DNA from: Clostridiales bacterium
GTDB taxonomy: Bacteria > Bacillota > Clostridia > Christensenellales > Pumilibacteraceae
Length of the DNA: 46,453 bases
Direction: 5' to 3'
Assembly (NCBI GenBank): GCA_031276725.1
Contig: JAISMM010000037.1
Location: 1 to 46,453 of the forward strand
Shown here: in pieces, positions 32,364-43,665 of the stretch
How the letters are laid out: every line of letters starts with the position of its first letter
Position numbering within the stretch: position 1 is the stretch's first letter
Made by a program: the position numbers and the translations under genes
The notes under the pieces: model-generated
Seen by the model: the letters and a program-made list of their open reading frames with translations, nothing else
Told to the model about the DNA's origin: nothing
Databases searched by the model: none

Positions 32364-32367
<4 letters not shown>
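30502..32367 (+). CDS. atpA: Fused ATP synthase delta C-terminal domain + alpha subunit
   Basis: A 621-residue protein from ATG 30502. Residues 1-72 match only the C-terminal domain of delta/[21 protein letters not shown], then [29 protein letters not shown]. The N-terminal helical bundle of delta is absent from the operon. Residues 85-621 are alpha: GDRQTGKT Walker A (286-293), [17 protein letters not shown] and [21 protein letters not shown]. Residues 87-123 and 124-160 are a tandem duplication of the alpha start ([15 protein letters not shown] / [15 protein letters not shown]), so alpha is about 35 residues too long. An internal ATG at 30754 ([11 protein letters not shown]) resembles a normal alpha start and could give free alpha, but no SD is seen there. 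GTG 30487 is a possible upstream start. Confidence 0.9.
30760..30981 (+). repeat. 111-bp tandem duplication inside atpA
   Basis: Copy 1 is 30760-30870 and copy 2 30871-30981. Shared words include TTAGAAAAGCGCATA and GGCGGTTTTTCGTCCG-like sequence. The copies have diverged and remain in frame (37 codons each). Copy 2 keeps the better alpha sequence ([20 protein letters not shown]). Confidence 0.85.
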
Positions 32368-35136
<2,769 letters not shown>

Positions 35137-35149
35137 AGATTAAAACATA

Positions 35150-36457
35150 ATGTTTTTTCAAAAGGAAATCGAAACGTTACAAAGAAGTAAGCTCGAACAA
35201 TTGCAGTTGGAGCGCCTAAAAAAAATCGTCGCGTACTGCTACGACAACGTTCCCTTTTACACAAAAAAATTCGATTCGGTCGGGCTTAAACCGTCGCACA
35301 TAACTAGCTTTAAGGAATTCCGAAATTTGCCGCCCACCACAAAGGACGACTTTCGCGACAACTACCCCTACGGGCTTTTAGCCGTTCCCATGCAAAAAAT
35401 TGTCCGCCTGCACGCGTCGAGCGGCACCACGGGCAAGCCCGTAGTCGTTTGCTACACAAAGGGCGACCTCGATATTTGGTCGGACGCGGTGGCGCGTTTT
35501 ATAGTTTCGAGCGGCGGCCGCTCCTCCGACATTGTTCAGAACGCGTTCGGCTACGGTCTGTTTACGGGCGCGCTCGGGCTGCATACGGGGTGGGAAAAAA
35601 TCGGAGCGGCGGTAATTCCCGCGTCGGCGGGCAACACCGAGCGGCAAATAATGCTTATGCGCGACCTAAAAGTTACCGCGCTCGTCGCCACGCCCTCTTA
35701 CGGACTCTACATAGGCGAAACGATGCGCGAAATCGGCGTAAAGCCGTCCGACTTGTCGCTGCGCCTCGGGTTTTTCGGCGCGGAGGCGTCCACAAAGGAG
35801 ACGCACGCGCAGCTTTCCGCGCTTTTAGGCATAAGGACTAACGACAACTACGGTCTTACCGAGGTTATGGGGCCGGGCGTGGCGGGCGAGTGCGAATTAA
35901 AGTGCGGTATGCATATCGCCGAGGATCATTTTTACGCCGAAATCGTCGACGGCGAAACGCTGAAACCGCTCCCCGACGGCGACGAGGGCGAAATGCTTAT
36001 CACCACGCTCACTAAGGAGGGAATGCCCGTTCTGCGCTACCGCACAAAGGATATAACGCGCCTGAACCGCGACCCGTGCGCTTGCGGCCGCACGCACGCC
36101 CGAATGAACCGCGTCGTGGGACGCACGGACGATATGTTAATAATACGCGGCGTCAACGTGTTCCCCTCGCAAATAGAGTCCGTCCTGATGGAGATGGACG
36201 GGGTGGGAAACTCCTACGAGATTATCGTAGACCGCGTTAAGCACGCCGACACCTTAGAGGTGCTTATCGAAATTACCGACGGAAGTCTGTTGAACGAATA
36301 CGCCGCGTTAGAGGCGTTGCGCTCCAAAATCCGCCGCCGCCTGCGCGAGGTGTTGCAGTTAGACGTCAAGGTGCGCCTCGTCGAGCCGATGAGTATCAAA
36401 AGATACGAGGGGAAGGCTAAACGGGTGCGCGACCTAAGAAAGGACGCGGGCAAATAG
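35150..36457 (+). CDS. paaK: Phenylacetate-CoA ligase family protein (first copy)
   Basis: A 435-residue AMP-forming ligase. It begins with the family helix LQLERLKKIVAYCYDNVPFYTKKFDSVGLKPSHI. The ATP loop is HASSGTTGKPVV, the adenylate region YGLTEVMGPGVAGEC, and the hinge/C-terminal domain VGRTDDMLIIRGVNVFPSQIESVL. It should activate an aryl acetate to its CoA ester in the cytosol. Its partners iorA and iorB follow, so the acid is probably phenyl-, hydroxyphenyl- or indoleacetate. It is similar to the second copy at 38991 but clearly distinct. Confidence 0.93.
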   Translation: MFFQKEIETLQRSKLEQLQLERLKKIVAYCYDNVPFYTKKFDSVGLKPSHITSFKEFRNLPPTTKDDFRDNYPYGLLAVPMQKIVRLHASSGTTGKPVVVCYTKGDLDIWSDAVARFIVSSGGRSSDIVQNAFGYGLFTGALGLHTGWEKIGAAVIPASAGNTERQIMLMRDLKVTALVATPSYGLYIGETMREIGVKPSDLSLRLGFFGAEASTKETHAQLSALLGIRTNDNYGLTEVMGPGVAGECELKCGMHIAEDHFYAEIVDGETLKPLPDGDEGEMLITTLTKEGMPVLRYRTKDITRLNRDPCACGRTHARMNRVVGRTDDMLIIRGVNVFPSQIESVLMEMDGVGNSYEIIVDRVKHADTLEVLIEITDGSLLNEYAALEALRSKIRRRLREVLQLDVKVRLVEPMSIKRYEGKAKRVRDLRKDAGK

Positions 36458-36506
36458 CGCGAACCGAACGCCCGCTATGTTTAAGGAAACAGGGAATAGA
36501 CTAAAA

Positions 36507-38249
36507 ATGAACGAAAAAGATAAAAACAAACAAAAAAAGCTGGCGATTGGCAACTATGCCGTCGCGAGGGGAGCGTTCGAGGCCGGGGTAACCGTGTCGA
36601 GCGCGTATCCCGGCACGCCCAGCACCGAAATCACGGAGTTTTTGGCGAAGTACGCGGAGGTTACCGCCGAGTGGTCGCCTAACGAAAAAGTCGCGGCGGA
36701 GGTCGGCATAGGCGCGGCGGTCGCGGGGGCGAGGGCTATCGTCGCTATGAAGCACGTGGGGTTAAACGTCGCGGCCGACCCGATTTTTACCGCGAGCTAC
36801 ACGGGCGTAAACGGCGGACTCGTTATAGCCGTCGCCGACGACCCGGGGGTTCACAGCTCGCAAAACGAGCAGGACTCGCGCTATTACGCGCTGTCGGCAA
36901 AAATTCCTATGTTGGAGCCGTCCGATTCGCAGGAGGCGCTCGATTTTACGCGCCTTGCGTTCGATTTAAGCGAGCGCTACGACACGCCCGTTTTTATACG
37001 TATGACTACGCGCGTTGCCCATTCCCAAAGCTTTATAACGGAGGGGGAACGGCAAGATATTCCGCTAAAACCCTACGAAAAAAACGCGGATAAGTACGTT
37101 ATGATGCCGGCGGGGGCGCGGGCGCGGCGCATAGCGGTAGAGGAGCGTACGCTCGCTTTGCAAAAGGACGTCGACGCGTTTAGCATAAACCGCGCGGAGC
37201 TTAATAATACGGATTTAGGAATAGTGTGCGCGGGCGGCGTTTATCAGTACGTCAAGGAGGCGGCGCCGGACGCGTCCGTTTTTAAGGTCGGTTCGGTTTA
37301 TCCGTTGCCGCTCGGGGCCGTCGCGGAGTTTTCGCGCAGGGTCAAGCGGCTTATCGTAGTCGAGGAATTAGACGGCTTTATCGAAAACGCGCTAAAAGCC
37401 GCCGGAATCGCCTGCGAGGGCAAAAACCTTATATCGCCCACGGGCGAATTGAACGCCGGCAAGGTTCGCGCCGCGCTCTTTAACGCCGCCGTCCCCGCGC
37501 CGTCCGCGACGGTGGGACGGCCGCCCGTGCTGTGCCCGGGCTGTCCGCACAGGGGAATGTTCGCCGTTATCAACAAGTTAAGGCTGAACGTTTTCGGCGA
37601 TATAGGCTGTTACACGCTTGGGGCTATGCCGCCGCTTAACGCCCTCGATACGGTTATCTGTATGGGCGCGAGCATAGGTATGGCAATCGGCGCCGAAAAA
37701 GCGCGGGGGCGCGAATTCGCCAAAAAATCCTTGGCGGTTATAGGCGACTCCACGTTCGTTCACAGCGGCATAACCGGGCTTATCGACGCGGTTTATAACA
37801 ACCTCAACACCAAAATTCTTATCGTCGACAACTCCACCACGGGTATGACGGGTCATCAGCCGCACCCGGGGACGGGCCGCACCATCTACGACGAGCCGAC
37901 CTACAAGCTCGATTTTGCCGACGTCGCCCGCGCCTGCGGAGTAAAAAATATCGCCGTCGTAAACGCCCTCGACATAAAAGCCGCCGAGGCGGAAATTAAG
38001 CGGCAATTGTCGCTCGACGGCGTTTCGCTCATAATAGCAAAGGAGCCTTGCGCCCTTTTGGGCAAGCAAAAACGGCCGCCGTTCGCCGTTACAAGCGGCT
38101 GCAAAAATTGCAAGGCGTGCGTAAGAATCGGCTGTCCCGCCATAGTCAACCGCCCCGACGCGCCCGTTATCGACGCCGCGCTTTGCTCGGGGTGCGGGCT
38201 GTGCGCGAGGGTTTGCCCCTTTAAGGCGATCGCCGGGGAGGGCGTGTAA
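36507..38249 (+). CDS. iorA: Indolepyruvate:ferredoxin oxidoreductase alpha subunit
   Basis: About 580 residues from ATG 36507, chosen because AGGGA (36491-36495) precedes it; an ATG at 36477 would add 10 residues. The pyrimidine-binding part begins NYAVARGAFEAGVTVSSAYPGTPSTEI. The TPP-binding part has CPGCPHRGMFAVI and GDIGCYTLGAMPP. The C-terminus has two ferredoxin-like sites, CKNCKACVRIGCPA and CSGCGLCARVCPF. With iorB it interconverts aryl pyruvates and aryl-acetyl-CoA with CO2 and reduced ferredoxin. It is cytosolic and oxygen-sensitive, which fits an anaerobe. Confidence 0.95.
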   Translation: MNEKDKNKQKKLAIGNYAVARGAFEAGVTVSSAYPGTPSTEITEFLAKYAEVTAEWSPNEKVAAEVGIGAAVAGARAIVAMKHVGLNVAADPIFTASYTGVNGGLVIAVADDPGVHSSQNEQDSRYYALSAKIPMLEPSDSQEALDFTRLAFDLSERYDTPVFIRMTTRVAHSQSFITEGERQDIPLKPYEKNADKYVMMPAGARARRIAVEERTLALQKDVDAFSINRAELNNTDLGIVCAGGVYQYVKEAAPDASVFKVGSVYPLPLGAVAEFSRRVKRLIVVEELDGFIENALKAAGIACEGKNLISPTGELNAGKVRAALFNAAVPAPSATVGRPPVLCPGCPHRGMFAVINKLRLNVFGDIGCYTLGAMPPLNALDTVICMGASIGMAIGAEKARGREFAKKSLAVIGDSTFVHSGITGLIDAVYNNLNTKILIVDNSTTGMTGHQPHPGTGRTIYDEPTYKLDFADVARACGVKNIAVVNALDIKAAEAEIKRQLSLDGVSLIIAKEPCALLGKQKRPPFAVTSGCKNCKACVRIGCPAIVNRPDAPVIDAALCSGCGLCARVCPFKAIAGEGV

Positions 38250-38253
38250 AGCG

Positions 38254-38832
38254 ATGCAAAACGTTAATATTTTGATAGCGGGCGTGGGCGGTCAGGGTAC
38301 CCTTTTAGCCTCGCGGATACTCGGCGCGTACGCGTCCCTTTCGGGCTTTGACTGCAAGCTGAGCGAGGTTCACGGAATGGCTCAGCGCGGCGGCGGCGTT
38401 GTTACGCACGTCATTTTCGGCGACAGAGTATATTCGCCCGTAATCGAGGACGGCAAATGCGATTTTCTTTTGGCGTTCGAGGAGTTAGAGGCGGCAAGGT
38501 GGGCGTACTCGGTAAAGCCCGACGGCAAAATAATTATGAATAATCAGCGCATAATGCCCCTGCCCGTCATCACGGGCGCGGCGGAATATCCCGCCGATAT
38601 AGCGGAGCGGCTAAAAAGTTCGGTCGGACGGCTCTACACGCTCGACGCCTTAACGCTAGCGCGCGCCGCCGGGAGCGAAAAAGCCGTCAACACCGTTATG
38701 CTCGGCAAGCTCGCCCGCGTCGCCGGATTCGACTTTTCGCGGCTAAAATCCGCCTTGGAACTGTCGGTGCCGCAACGGTTTTTGCAGGTCAATTTGTCGG
38801 CGATAGAGTCGGGATACGGAGCGGGCAAATAG
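38254..38832 (+). CDS. iorB: Indolepyruvate:ferredoxin oxidoreductase beta subunit
   Basis: A 192-residue gamma-type subunit: NILIAGVGGQGTLLASRILG (dinucleotide-like loop), LSEVHGMAQRGGGVVTHVIFGD, and a helical end. It begins 4 bp after iorA. The final AGK-stop lies in the 17-mer GCGGGCAAATAGCGGCG, which also occurs after spoIIIAG and at 12050, and the match to the 12-kb repeat continues into the gap after the stop. Confidence 0.94.
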   Translation: MQNVNILIAGVGGQGTLLASRILGAYASLSGFDCKLSEVHGMAQRGGGVVTHVIFGDRVYSPVIEDGKCDFLLAFEELEAARWAYSVKPDGKIIMNNQRIMPLPVITGAAEYPADIAERLKSSVGRLYTLDALTLARAAGSEKAVNTVMLGKLARVAGFDFSRLKSALELSVPQRFLQVNLSAIESGYGAGK

Positions 38833-38854
38833 CGGCGTCGATACGGGCTGCGTT
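38821..38854 (+). repeat. Third copy of the 12-kb repeat, spanning the iorB stop codon
   Basis: GCGGGCAAATAGCGGCG then TCGATACGGGCTGCGT, differing at a few bases from 12050-12083. The rest of the gap to 38990 is GC-rich, with no gene seen and only a short AT-rich stretch (GCGTATAAAATTAAGGAG) before the next SD. Confidence 0.65.
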
Positions 38855-38990
38855 CCCACCCCGCCGCCTTGGTTGCGTGCCTATGAAGTACGCGCCCGTC
38901 GGCGACCCGGCGACTGTTGCCCGCCCGAATACCCCTCTTTGCCCGCTTCGCCATAGTGCGCATAGCGTATAAAATTAAGGAGAAATAAAA

Positions 38991-40289
38991 GTGTCTTATT
39001 TTCAAAAAAACGTCGAATGTATGCCGCGCGGGGAGCTTACGGCGCTGCAAGGCGAGCGGCTTAGCGCGCTTGTAAAATACGTGTACGAACGCGTGTCGTT
39101 TTACCGCGCAAAAATGGACGCCATAAAGTTAAAGCCGTCCGACGTCAAGTCGATCGCCGACATTGTCAAACTGCCGTTTACCGACAAAAACGATTTGCGC
39201 GACAACTATCCGTTCGGTATGTTCGCTATGCCAAAAAAGGACGTTGCGCGCATACACGCGTCGAGCGGCACCACGGGCAAAATGACGGTCGTCGGGTATT
39301 CGGCGAACGACCTCGATATTTGGGCGACCGTTATGGCGCGCAGTCTTACGTGCGCGGGCGTTACAAGGGAGTCTACCGTCCACGTCGCGTACGGCTACGG
39401 GATGTTTACCGGGGGACTCGGGGCGCACTGCGGAGCCGAAAAAATCGGCGCGGCGATAGTCCCCGCGTCGAGCGGCAACACCGCGCGGCAAATAACGTTT
39501 TTGAAGGATTTCGAGGCGACGACTCTTTGCTGCACGCCGTCCTACGCCGCCTACATAGCCGAGTCGCTGGCGGAGGCGGGTTACACGGCGAAGGATCTAA
39601 AACTCCAAAGCGGCGTATTCGGCGCCGAGCCGTGGAGCGAGGCGATGCGCGCCAAAATCGAAAAGGGTCTTGGGATAAAGGCGTACGACGTTTACGGGCT
39701 GAGCGAAATTATGGGGCCGGGCGTTTCGATAGAGTGCGACGCCCGCGAGGGTCTGCACGTTTGGGAGGATCATTTTTACCCCGAAATTCTCGACGCCGGT
39801 TTGGAGCGGGTAGAGGACGGCAAAAGCGGCGAGCTTGTGTTTACCACGCTCACCAAGGAGGCGTTGCCGCTCATACGCTACCGCACGCGCGACCTCTGCA
39901 CGCTCGATAGCTCGCCCTGCAAGTGCGGCCGCACGCACGCGCGAATGGGCAAAATTTTGGGGCGCACCGACGATATGTTGATCGTCCGCGGCATCAACGT
40001 GTTCCCCTCGCAAATCGAAACCGTTCTTATGCAAACGGGCTACGTTTCGACCAACTATCAAATAGTAGTCGGGCGCGAAAAAAGCACCGATACTATGGAG
40101 GTGCGCGTCGAACTCAATTCCGATATGTTCGGCGACGAGGTTAAAAAGCTCGAAAGCCTACGCGACGACCTCGAAAAGCGCGTATATTCCGCGCTCGGTC
40201 TAAAAGTCCGCGTGCGCCTCGTCGAGCAAAACACGATACCGCGTTCCGAGGGCAAGGCGGCGCGGGTTATAGATAGCAGAAAATTGTAA
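38991..40289 (+). CDS. paaK: Phenylacetate-CoA ligase family protein (second copy)
   Basis: A 432-residue AMP-forming aryl-acid:CoA ligase with the same layout as the copy at 35150: HASSGTTGKMTVV, YGLSEIMGPGVSIEC, LGRTDDMLIVRGINVFPSQIETVL. GTG start 38991 follows AAGGAGA (38978-38984). The two copies flank iorAB and differ throughout, so they are older paralogues that may prefer different aryl acids. An ACT-domain gene follows after 43 bp. Confidence 0.93.
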   Translation: MSYFQKNVECMPRGELTALQGERLSALVKYVYERVSFYRAKMDAIKLKPSDVKSIADIVKLPFTDKNDLRDNYPFGMFAMPKKDVARIHASSGTTGKMTVVGYSANDLDIWATVMARSLTCAGVTRESTVHVAYGYGMFTGGLGAHCGAEKIGAAIVPASSGNTARQITFLKDFEATTLCCTPSYAAYIAESLAEAGYTAKDLKLQSGVFGAEPWSEAMRAKIEKGLGIKAYDVYGLSEIMGPGVSIECDAREGLHVWEDHFYPEILDAGLERVEDGKSGELVFTTLTKEALPLIRYRTRDLCTLDSSPCKCGRTHARMGKILGRTDDMLIVRGINVFPSQIETVLMQTGYVSTNYQIVVGREKSTDTMEVRVELNSDMFGDEVKKLESLRDDLEKRVYSALGLKVRVRLVEQNTIPRSEGKAARVIDSRKL

Positions 40290-40332
40290 CCGAAACCCGA
40301 AAATCATCATATAATAACAGGAGGACATTATA

Positions 40333-40752
40333 ATGGTAAACCAAATAGCGGTCTTTATGGAGAACAGAAAGGGCAGAATTTTGGAGCTTACAAAGGCGCT
40401 TAAAGAGGCGGGACTCGACCTTATAACGCTGTCGATCGCCGATACTAAGGACTTCGGTATACTGCGGTGCATCGCCCGCGACAACGATCTGGCGGAAAAA
40501 ACGTTAAAGTCCGCCGGCTTTACCGTTACCGTAAACGCCCTTATAGGCGTCGAGGTGGAGGATAGGCCCGGCGGACTTTCGGACGCCTTGTCGCTTTTAG
40601 AGGACGGCGACATAAACGTCGAATATCTTTACTCGTTCGCCCACGCCGCCACAAAACGCGCCGTCATTATGTTCAAGGTCTCCGACGAGGCGAAAGCCGT
40701 CGAGGTACTTAAAAGGCATAATATAAGGATACTCGATAACGCCGATTTATGA
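40333..40752 (+). CDS. Tandem ACT-domain protein
   Basis: A 139-residue protein made of two ACT domains: NQIAVFMENRKGRILELTKALKEAGLDLITLSIADTKDFGILRCI and, from about 70, IGVEVEDRPGGLSDALSLLEDGDINVEYLYSFAHAATKRAVIMFKV. Such stand-alone ACT proteins often accompany paaK/ior genes and probably sense an aromatic amino acid. ATG 40333 follows AGGAGG (40320-40325). It ends the aryl-acid unit, and a 161-bp palindromic element begins 17 bp after its stop. Confidence 0.9.
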   Translation: MVNQIAVFMENRKGRILELTKALKEAGLDLITLSIADTKDFGILRCIARDNDLAEKTLKSAGFTVTVNALIGVEVEDRPGGLSDALSLLEDGDINVEYLYSFAHAATKRAVIMFKVSDEAKAVEVLKRHNIRILDNADL

Positions 40753-40769
40753 CACGGCAAACTAATCGC

Positions 40770-40930
40770 GGAAAACTCCGAACAAGTTTAGTCGGTTTTA
40801 AGACGCGTCTTTTTTGCTAGAAAATTCCTTCTTTTTTTGACAATAGCGCCGCTATTGCCTGCAAAAACAAGTCAATTTCTATCTAAAAAATCCGCCGGCT
40901 TAAACCCGTTCCGCTTATTCGGAGTTTTCC
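40770..40930 (+). repeat. Palindromic element PE, copy 1 (161 bp; before alr)
   Basis: Ends: GGAAAACTCCGAA (40770-40782) and TTCGGAGTTTTCC (40918-40930), perfect complements. Second stem: CGGTTTTAAG (40793-40802) with CTTAAACCCG (40899-40908), one mismatch. Inner parts pair T6/A6 tracts and end in the hairpin CAATAGC-GCC-GCTATTG (40841-40857). It carries no frame. It is about 85-90% similar to 44622-44780 by eye. It may be a small palindromic mobile element or a structured leader RNA. Confidence 0.8.
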
Positions 40931-40949
40931 ACGGAGCGGAGTTACCCGA

Positions 40950-41987
40950 TTGCTCGAAGCCGATATTAACCTTGCAACGCTTAAAGACAATATCGCCGCG
41001 CTAAAAGGACGGACGAACGCCAAATTTTGTGCGGTGGTAAAGTCCGACGCTTACGGACACGGACTCGTAAGGGTCGCCCGCGCCGCGCAAGAGTATTCGG
41101 ACGAGCTTGCCGTGGCGGTGTTTTCGGAGGCGGCGGAGCTTGCCGATCACGGAATAACGATTCCGATAAATATCTTGGGCCCCACGGATTTTAGCGGTTT
41201 TGAGTCAAAAACCTATACTATGTCAGACATAATACCCACAATTTGCGCCGTCCGCGCCCTAAATGAGCAGGCGGGCGGCTTCAAAAAGGTCAATATCAAG
41301 CTAAACACGGGTATGAACCGCCTCGGGCTTACGCTCGACGGACTGGGGGCGGTAATCGCGGAATTAAAGCGGCGCGGCATAAAAATCGGCTCGGTGTTCA
41401 CTCACCTGTATAACGCCGCGAACGCCGTCGAAACTAATAAACAGCTCGCGGTTTTTCAAAAAGCCGAAAAATATTTCGGGCGCGACGCGGAAACGTTCCA
41501 CGCCTGGGCGAGCGCGTTCGCCGATATGCCGCCCGCCGTCCATTTCGGTATGGTGCGTCCCGGGATCGCGCTCTACGGCTACCGCCCCTACACAAAACCG
41601 GTTATGAGCGTCCGCACAAGCATTTTACAGCTTACGGACGTCAAAGCGGGGGAGCATATCGGTTACGGCGATTATACCGCCCCGCGCGATACGCGCCTCG
41701 CCGCCGTTCGGCTCGGCTACGGCGACGGCTACCGCAGAATAAGGGATGGCGGCGACGGGGGTCGGGCGGTCGCGATAAACGGCGTTTTATGCCCGGTCGC
41801 GGGTCAGGTGTGTATGGACGTTACTATGGTCGACGTCGGCGGCGTTCGCTTAACGGGCGGCGAGCGCGTCTATATTTTGGGCGGCGGCGTAACCGGGCAA
41901 ATGCTTGCCGAGTCCTACGGCACTATTATCTACGAGGTTTTAACGTCGTTTAACCCTAAACGTATCAAGAGGAATTACATTGAATAA
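40950..41987 (+). CDS. alr: Alanine racemase
   Basis: A 345-residue PLP enzyme that makes D-alanine for the cell wall. The PLP lysine is Lys31 in CAVVKSDAYGHG. The second-domain tyrosine lies in GEHIGYGDYTAPRDTRLAAVRLGYGDGYRR, with CPVAGQVCMDVTMVDV and the end YEVLTSFNPKRIKR. Start is TTG 40950, with GCGGAG just upstream. The shared palindrome at 41216-41234 is read here as Y-T-M-S-D-I-I, a different frame from recN. It overlaps the next gene by 8 bp. Confidence 0.94.
   Translation: MLEADINLATLKDNIAALKGRTNAKFCAVVKSDAYGHGLVRVARAAQEYSDELAVAVFSEAAELADHGITIPINILGPTDFSGFESKTYTMSDIIPTICAVRALNEQAGGFKKVNIKLNTGMNRLGLTLDGLGAVIAELKRRGIKIGSVFTHLYNAANAVETNKQLAVFQKAEKYFGRDAETFHAWASAFADMPPAVHFGMVRPGIALYGYRPYTKPVMSVRTSILQLTDVKAGEHIGYGDYTAPRDTRLAAVRLGYGDGYRRIRDGGDGGRAVAINGVLCPVAGQVCMDVTMVDVGGVRLTGGERVYILGGGVTGQMLAESYGTIIYEVLTSFNPKRIKRNYIE
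41216..41234. repeat. Intragenic palindrome, copy 4 (in alr)
   Basis: TACTATGTCAGACATAATA, identical over 19 bp (21 with the next CC) to the recN copy, but in another reading frame. That shows the match is at DNA level and not shared protein ancestry. Confidence 0.85.
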
Positions 41988-42558
41988 AAGCGAAAACAAA
42001 AAATTATTGCGCAAAAAAATGCTCGGAGTCCGCGCGCAAATCGCCGACCGGGCGCGGAAGGACGCGGCGATCGCGGAGCGGCTGACGGCTTTTTTGGACG
42101 AGGGCGGCTATAAAAAAATATTTTTTTACGTTTCGATCGGCTCCGAGGTTGACACGAAACGAATTTTAGCGTATTATTATGGTAAGCCCGGTATAGAATT
42201 GTTCGTGCCGCGCACCGACGAGGATATGCGTCCCGTCCGTTTGCCGAGCGTCGGCGCTTTAACGGCGGACAAGCGCGGCAACCTTTTAGCGGGCGCGGAC
42301 GCCGTTCCCTATACGGGGAAGCCCGACGCCGTTATAGTTCCGCTTGCGGCGTTCAATACCCGCCTTTACCGGCTCGGCTACGGCGGCGGTTATTACGACA
42401 AATACCTTTCGGGCCCGTCCGCCGTTTCGGTCGGATTAGCTTACGACGAGCAATTCGCCGATACGGCGTTCGAGGAAAATTTCGACGTTCCGTTAAATTA
42501 TATTATCACGCCGACAAGAATTTTAAGGAGATTCACCGATGCGGAAAACAAAGAGTAG
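41980..42558 (+). CDS. 5-formyltetrahydrofolate cyclo-ligase
   Basis: A 192-residue enzyme that converts 5-formyl-THF to 5,10-methenyl-THF with ATP. It starts with the basic helix KKLLRKKMLGVRAQI and contains PLAAFNTRLYRLGYGGGYYDKYL, the ATP/folate-site signature, and GLAYDEQF. Start is TTG 41980 (AAGAGGAA upstream), overlapping alr, which suggests coupled translation. It overlaps the membrane-protein gene by 20 bp. Confidence 0.93.
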   Translation: MNKSENKKLLRKKMLGVRAQIADRARKDAAIAERLTAFLDEGGYKKIFFYVSIGSEVDTKRILAYYYGKPGIELFVPRTDEDMRPVRLPSVGALTADKRGNLLAGADAVPYTGKPDAVIVPLAAFNTRLYRLGYGGGYYDKYLSGPSAVSVGLAYDEQFADTAFEENFDVPLNYIITPTRILRRFTDAENKE

Positions 42559-43114
42559 GACAAGCGGTTACATTGTAACGGGGCTGATTTTTTACGGCGT
42601 AACGCTTATATTTTCGCTGTTGTCGCTCGTCTTTATCGCCGACGCGATCCCAAAAGCCGTCAAGATAATTTTCGGGTTCGTGTTCGCCGCGCCCGTCTTT
42701 ATTATGATTTACAATCTCGGGGCGGCCAGGGCGGCGGCGGATTTTACCGCGAAGGCGTCCGCGCTTTCGGGGCGCGACAAAACTATGGCCGCCGTCGGGG
42801 TCAACCTGTTTTTGTCCCCGCTCTATACGCTTTCGTTCGGCGTTCCTATGCTGGTTCTGACGCTTGTCGGCGCGGCGGCGCCGCACGTTCCCGTTATGGG
42901 CGCGGTGTACGTTATCTATATGCCCGCGTCGCTGATTTTCGGCACGCTCGGCGCCGTTTCGCTCGACCCCGTAACGTGGGCGGCGTTCGCCGTCTACGGC
43001 GTCTACACGCTTATTACCTGCGGAACGTTCGTGGCGGCGTACTGTCTGCGCGTCAAAAAACTGCAAGACCGCCGCCGTAAAATCGCGGGCGAAATACGGA
43101 TGTTCAACAGCTGA
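42539..43114 (+). CDS. Four-helix membrane protein of unknown function
   Basis: A 191-residue protein with four hydrophobic segments, near 10-33, 42-60, 86-150 (probably two) and 148-172, and a basic C-terminal tail (RVKKLQDRRRKIAGEIRMFNS). There is no signal-peptide cleavage site. It overlaps the cyclo-ligase by 20 bp and touches rsmD (its stop 43112-43114 overlaps the rsmD ATG), so it belongs to the same operon. I do not recognise the family. Confidence 0.75.
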   Translation: MRKTKSRTSGYIVTGLIFYGVTLIFSLLSLVFIADAIPKAVKIIFGFVFAAPVFIMIYNLGAARAAADFTAKASALSGRDKTMAAVGVNLFLSPLYTLSFGVPMLVLTLVGAAAPHVPVMGAVYVIYMPASLIFGTLGAVSLDPVTWAAFAVYGVYTLITCGTFVAAYCLRVKKLQDRRRKIAGEIRMFNS

Positions 43115-43665
43115 TGCGCGTTATATCCGGCAAGTACAAGGGGCGCAGGCTGACGGCGCCGCCGGGACTCGCGGTGCGTCCTACGGCGGATCGCGTTAAG
43201 GAAACTATGTTCAATATCCTTAAAAGCCGCGCCGCCGTGGCGGATAAGGACGTGCTCGATATCTTTTGCGGCAGCGGCGCTTTGGGGTTAGAGGCGCTCT
43301 CTTGCGGCGCCAAAAGCGCGGTTTTTGTCGATAGCTCCGCCAAAAGCCTTGAATTTACGCGCAAAAATCTTAAAAATATCGCCGAGCCGTTCGGGCTTAT
43401 CGACGCCGATTTCCGCCGCGCGGTAAAGTCGCTTCGCGGACGCGTTTTCGGTCTTATCCTCGCCGACCCGCCCTATAACGCCGATTTTTACGGCTTACTT
43501 TTGGACGGAATCGCGGAATACGGCTTGCTCGCCGGGGACGGCGTACTGGTTATAGAACATAACAATCAAAACAGTTTACAAGACTATGCAAAATCGTATA
43601 TAATAGATACAAGAGTTTGCGGCAAAACGGCCGTCAGCTTTTTAACAAGGAGGTCTGATTTATGA
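43114..43665 (+). CDS. rsmD: 16S rRNA (guanine-966-N2) methyltransferase
   Basis: A 183-residue SAM-dependent methyltransferase. It begins RVISGKYKGRRLTAPPGLAVRPTADRVKETMFNIL, a family hallmark. The SAM loop is DIFCGSGALGLEALS and the catalytic motif LADPPYNADFY. It modifies the small ribosomal subunit RNA. It overlaps coaD by 4 bp, the standard rsmD-coaD pair. Confidence 0.95.
   Translation: MRVISGKYKGRRLTAPPGLAVRPTADRVKETMFNILKSRAAVADKDVLDIFCGSGALGLEALSCGAKSAVFVDSSAKSLEFTRKNLKNIAEPFGLIDADFRRAVKSLRGRVFGLILADPPYNADFYGLLLDGIAEYGLLAGDGVLVIEHNNQNSLQDYAKSYIIDTRVCGKTAVSFLTRRSDL

Noticed and set aside
40770-40949. T-box or riboswitch before alr, and the same before aroF
   Set aside because: No T-box consensus, no anti-terminator alternative and no known aptamer core was recognised. 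The symmetric terminal repeats fit a palindromic element better.
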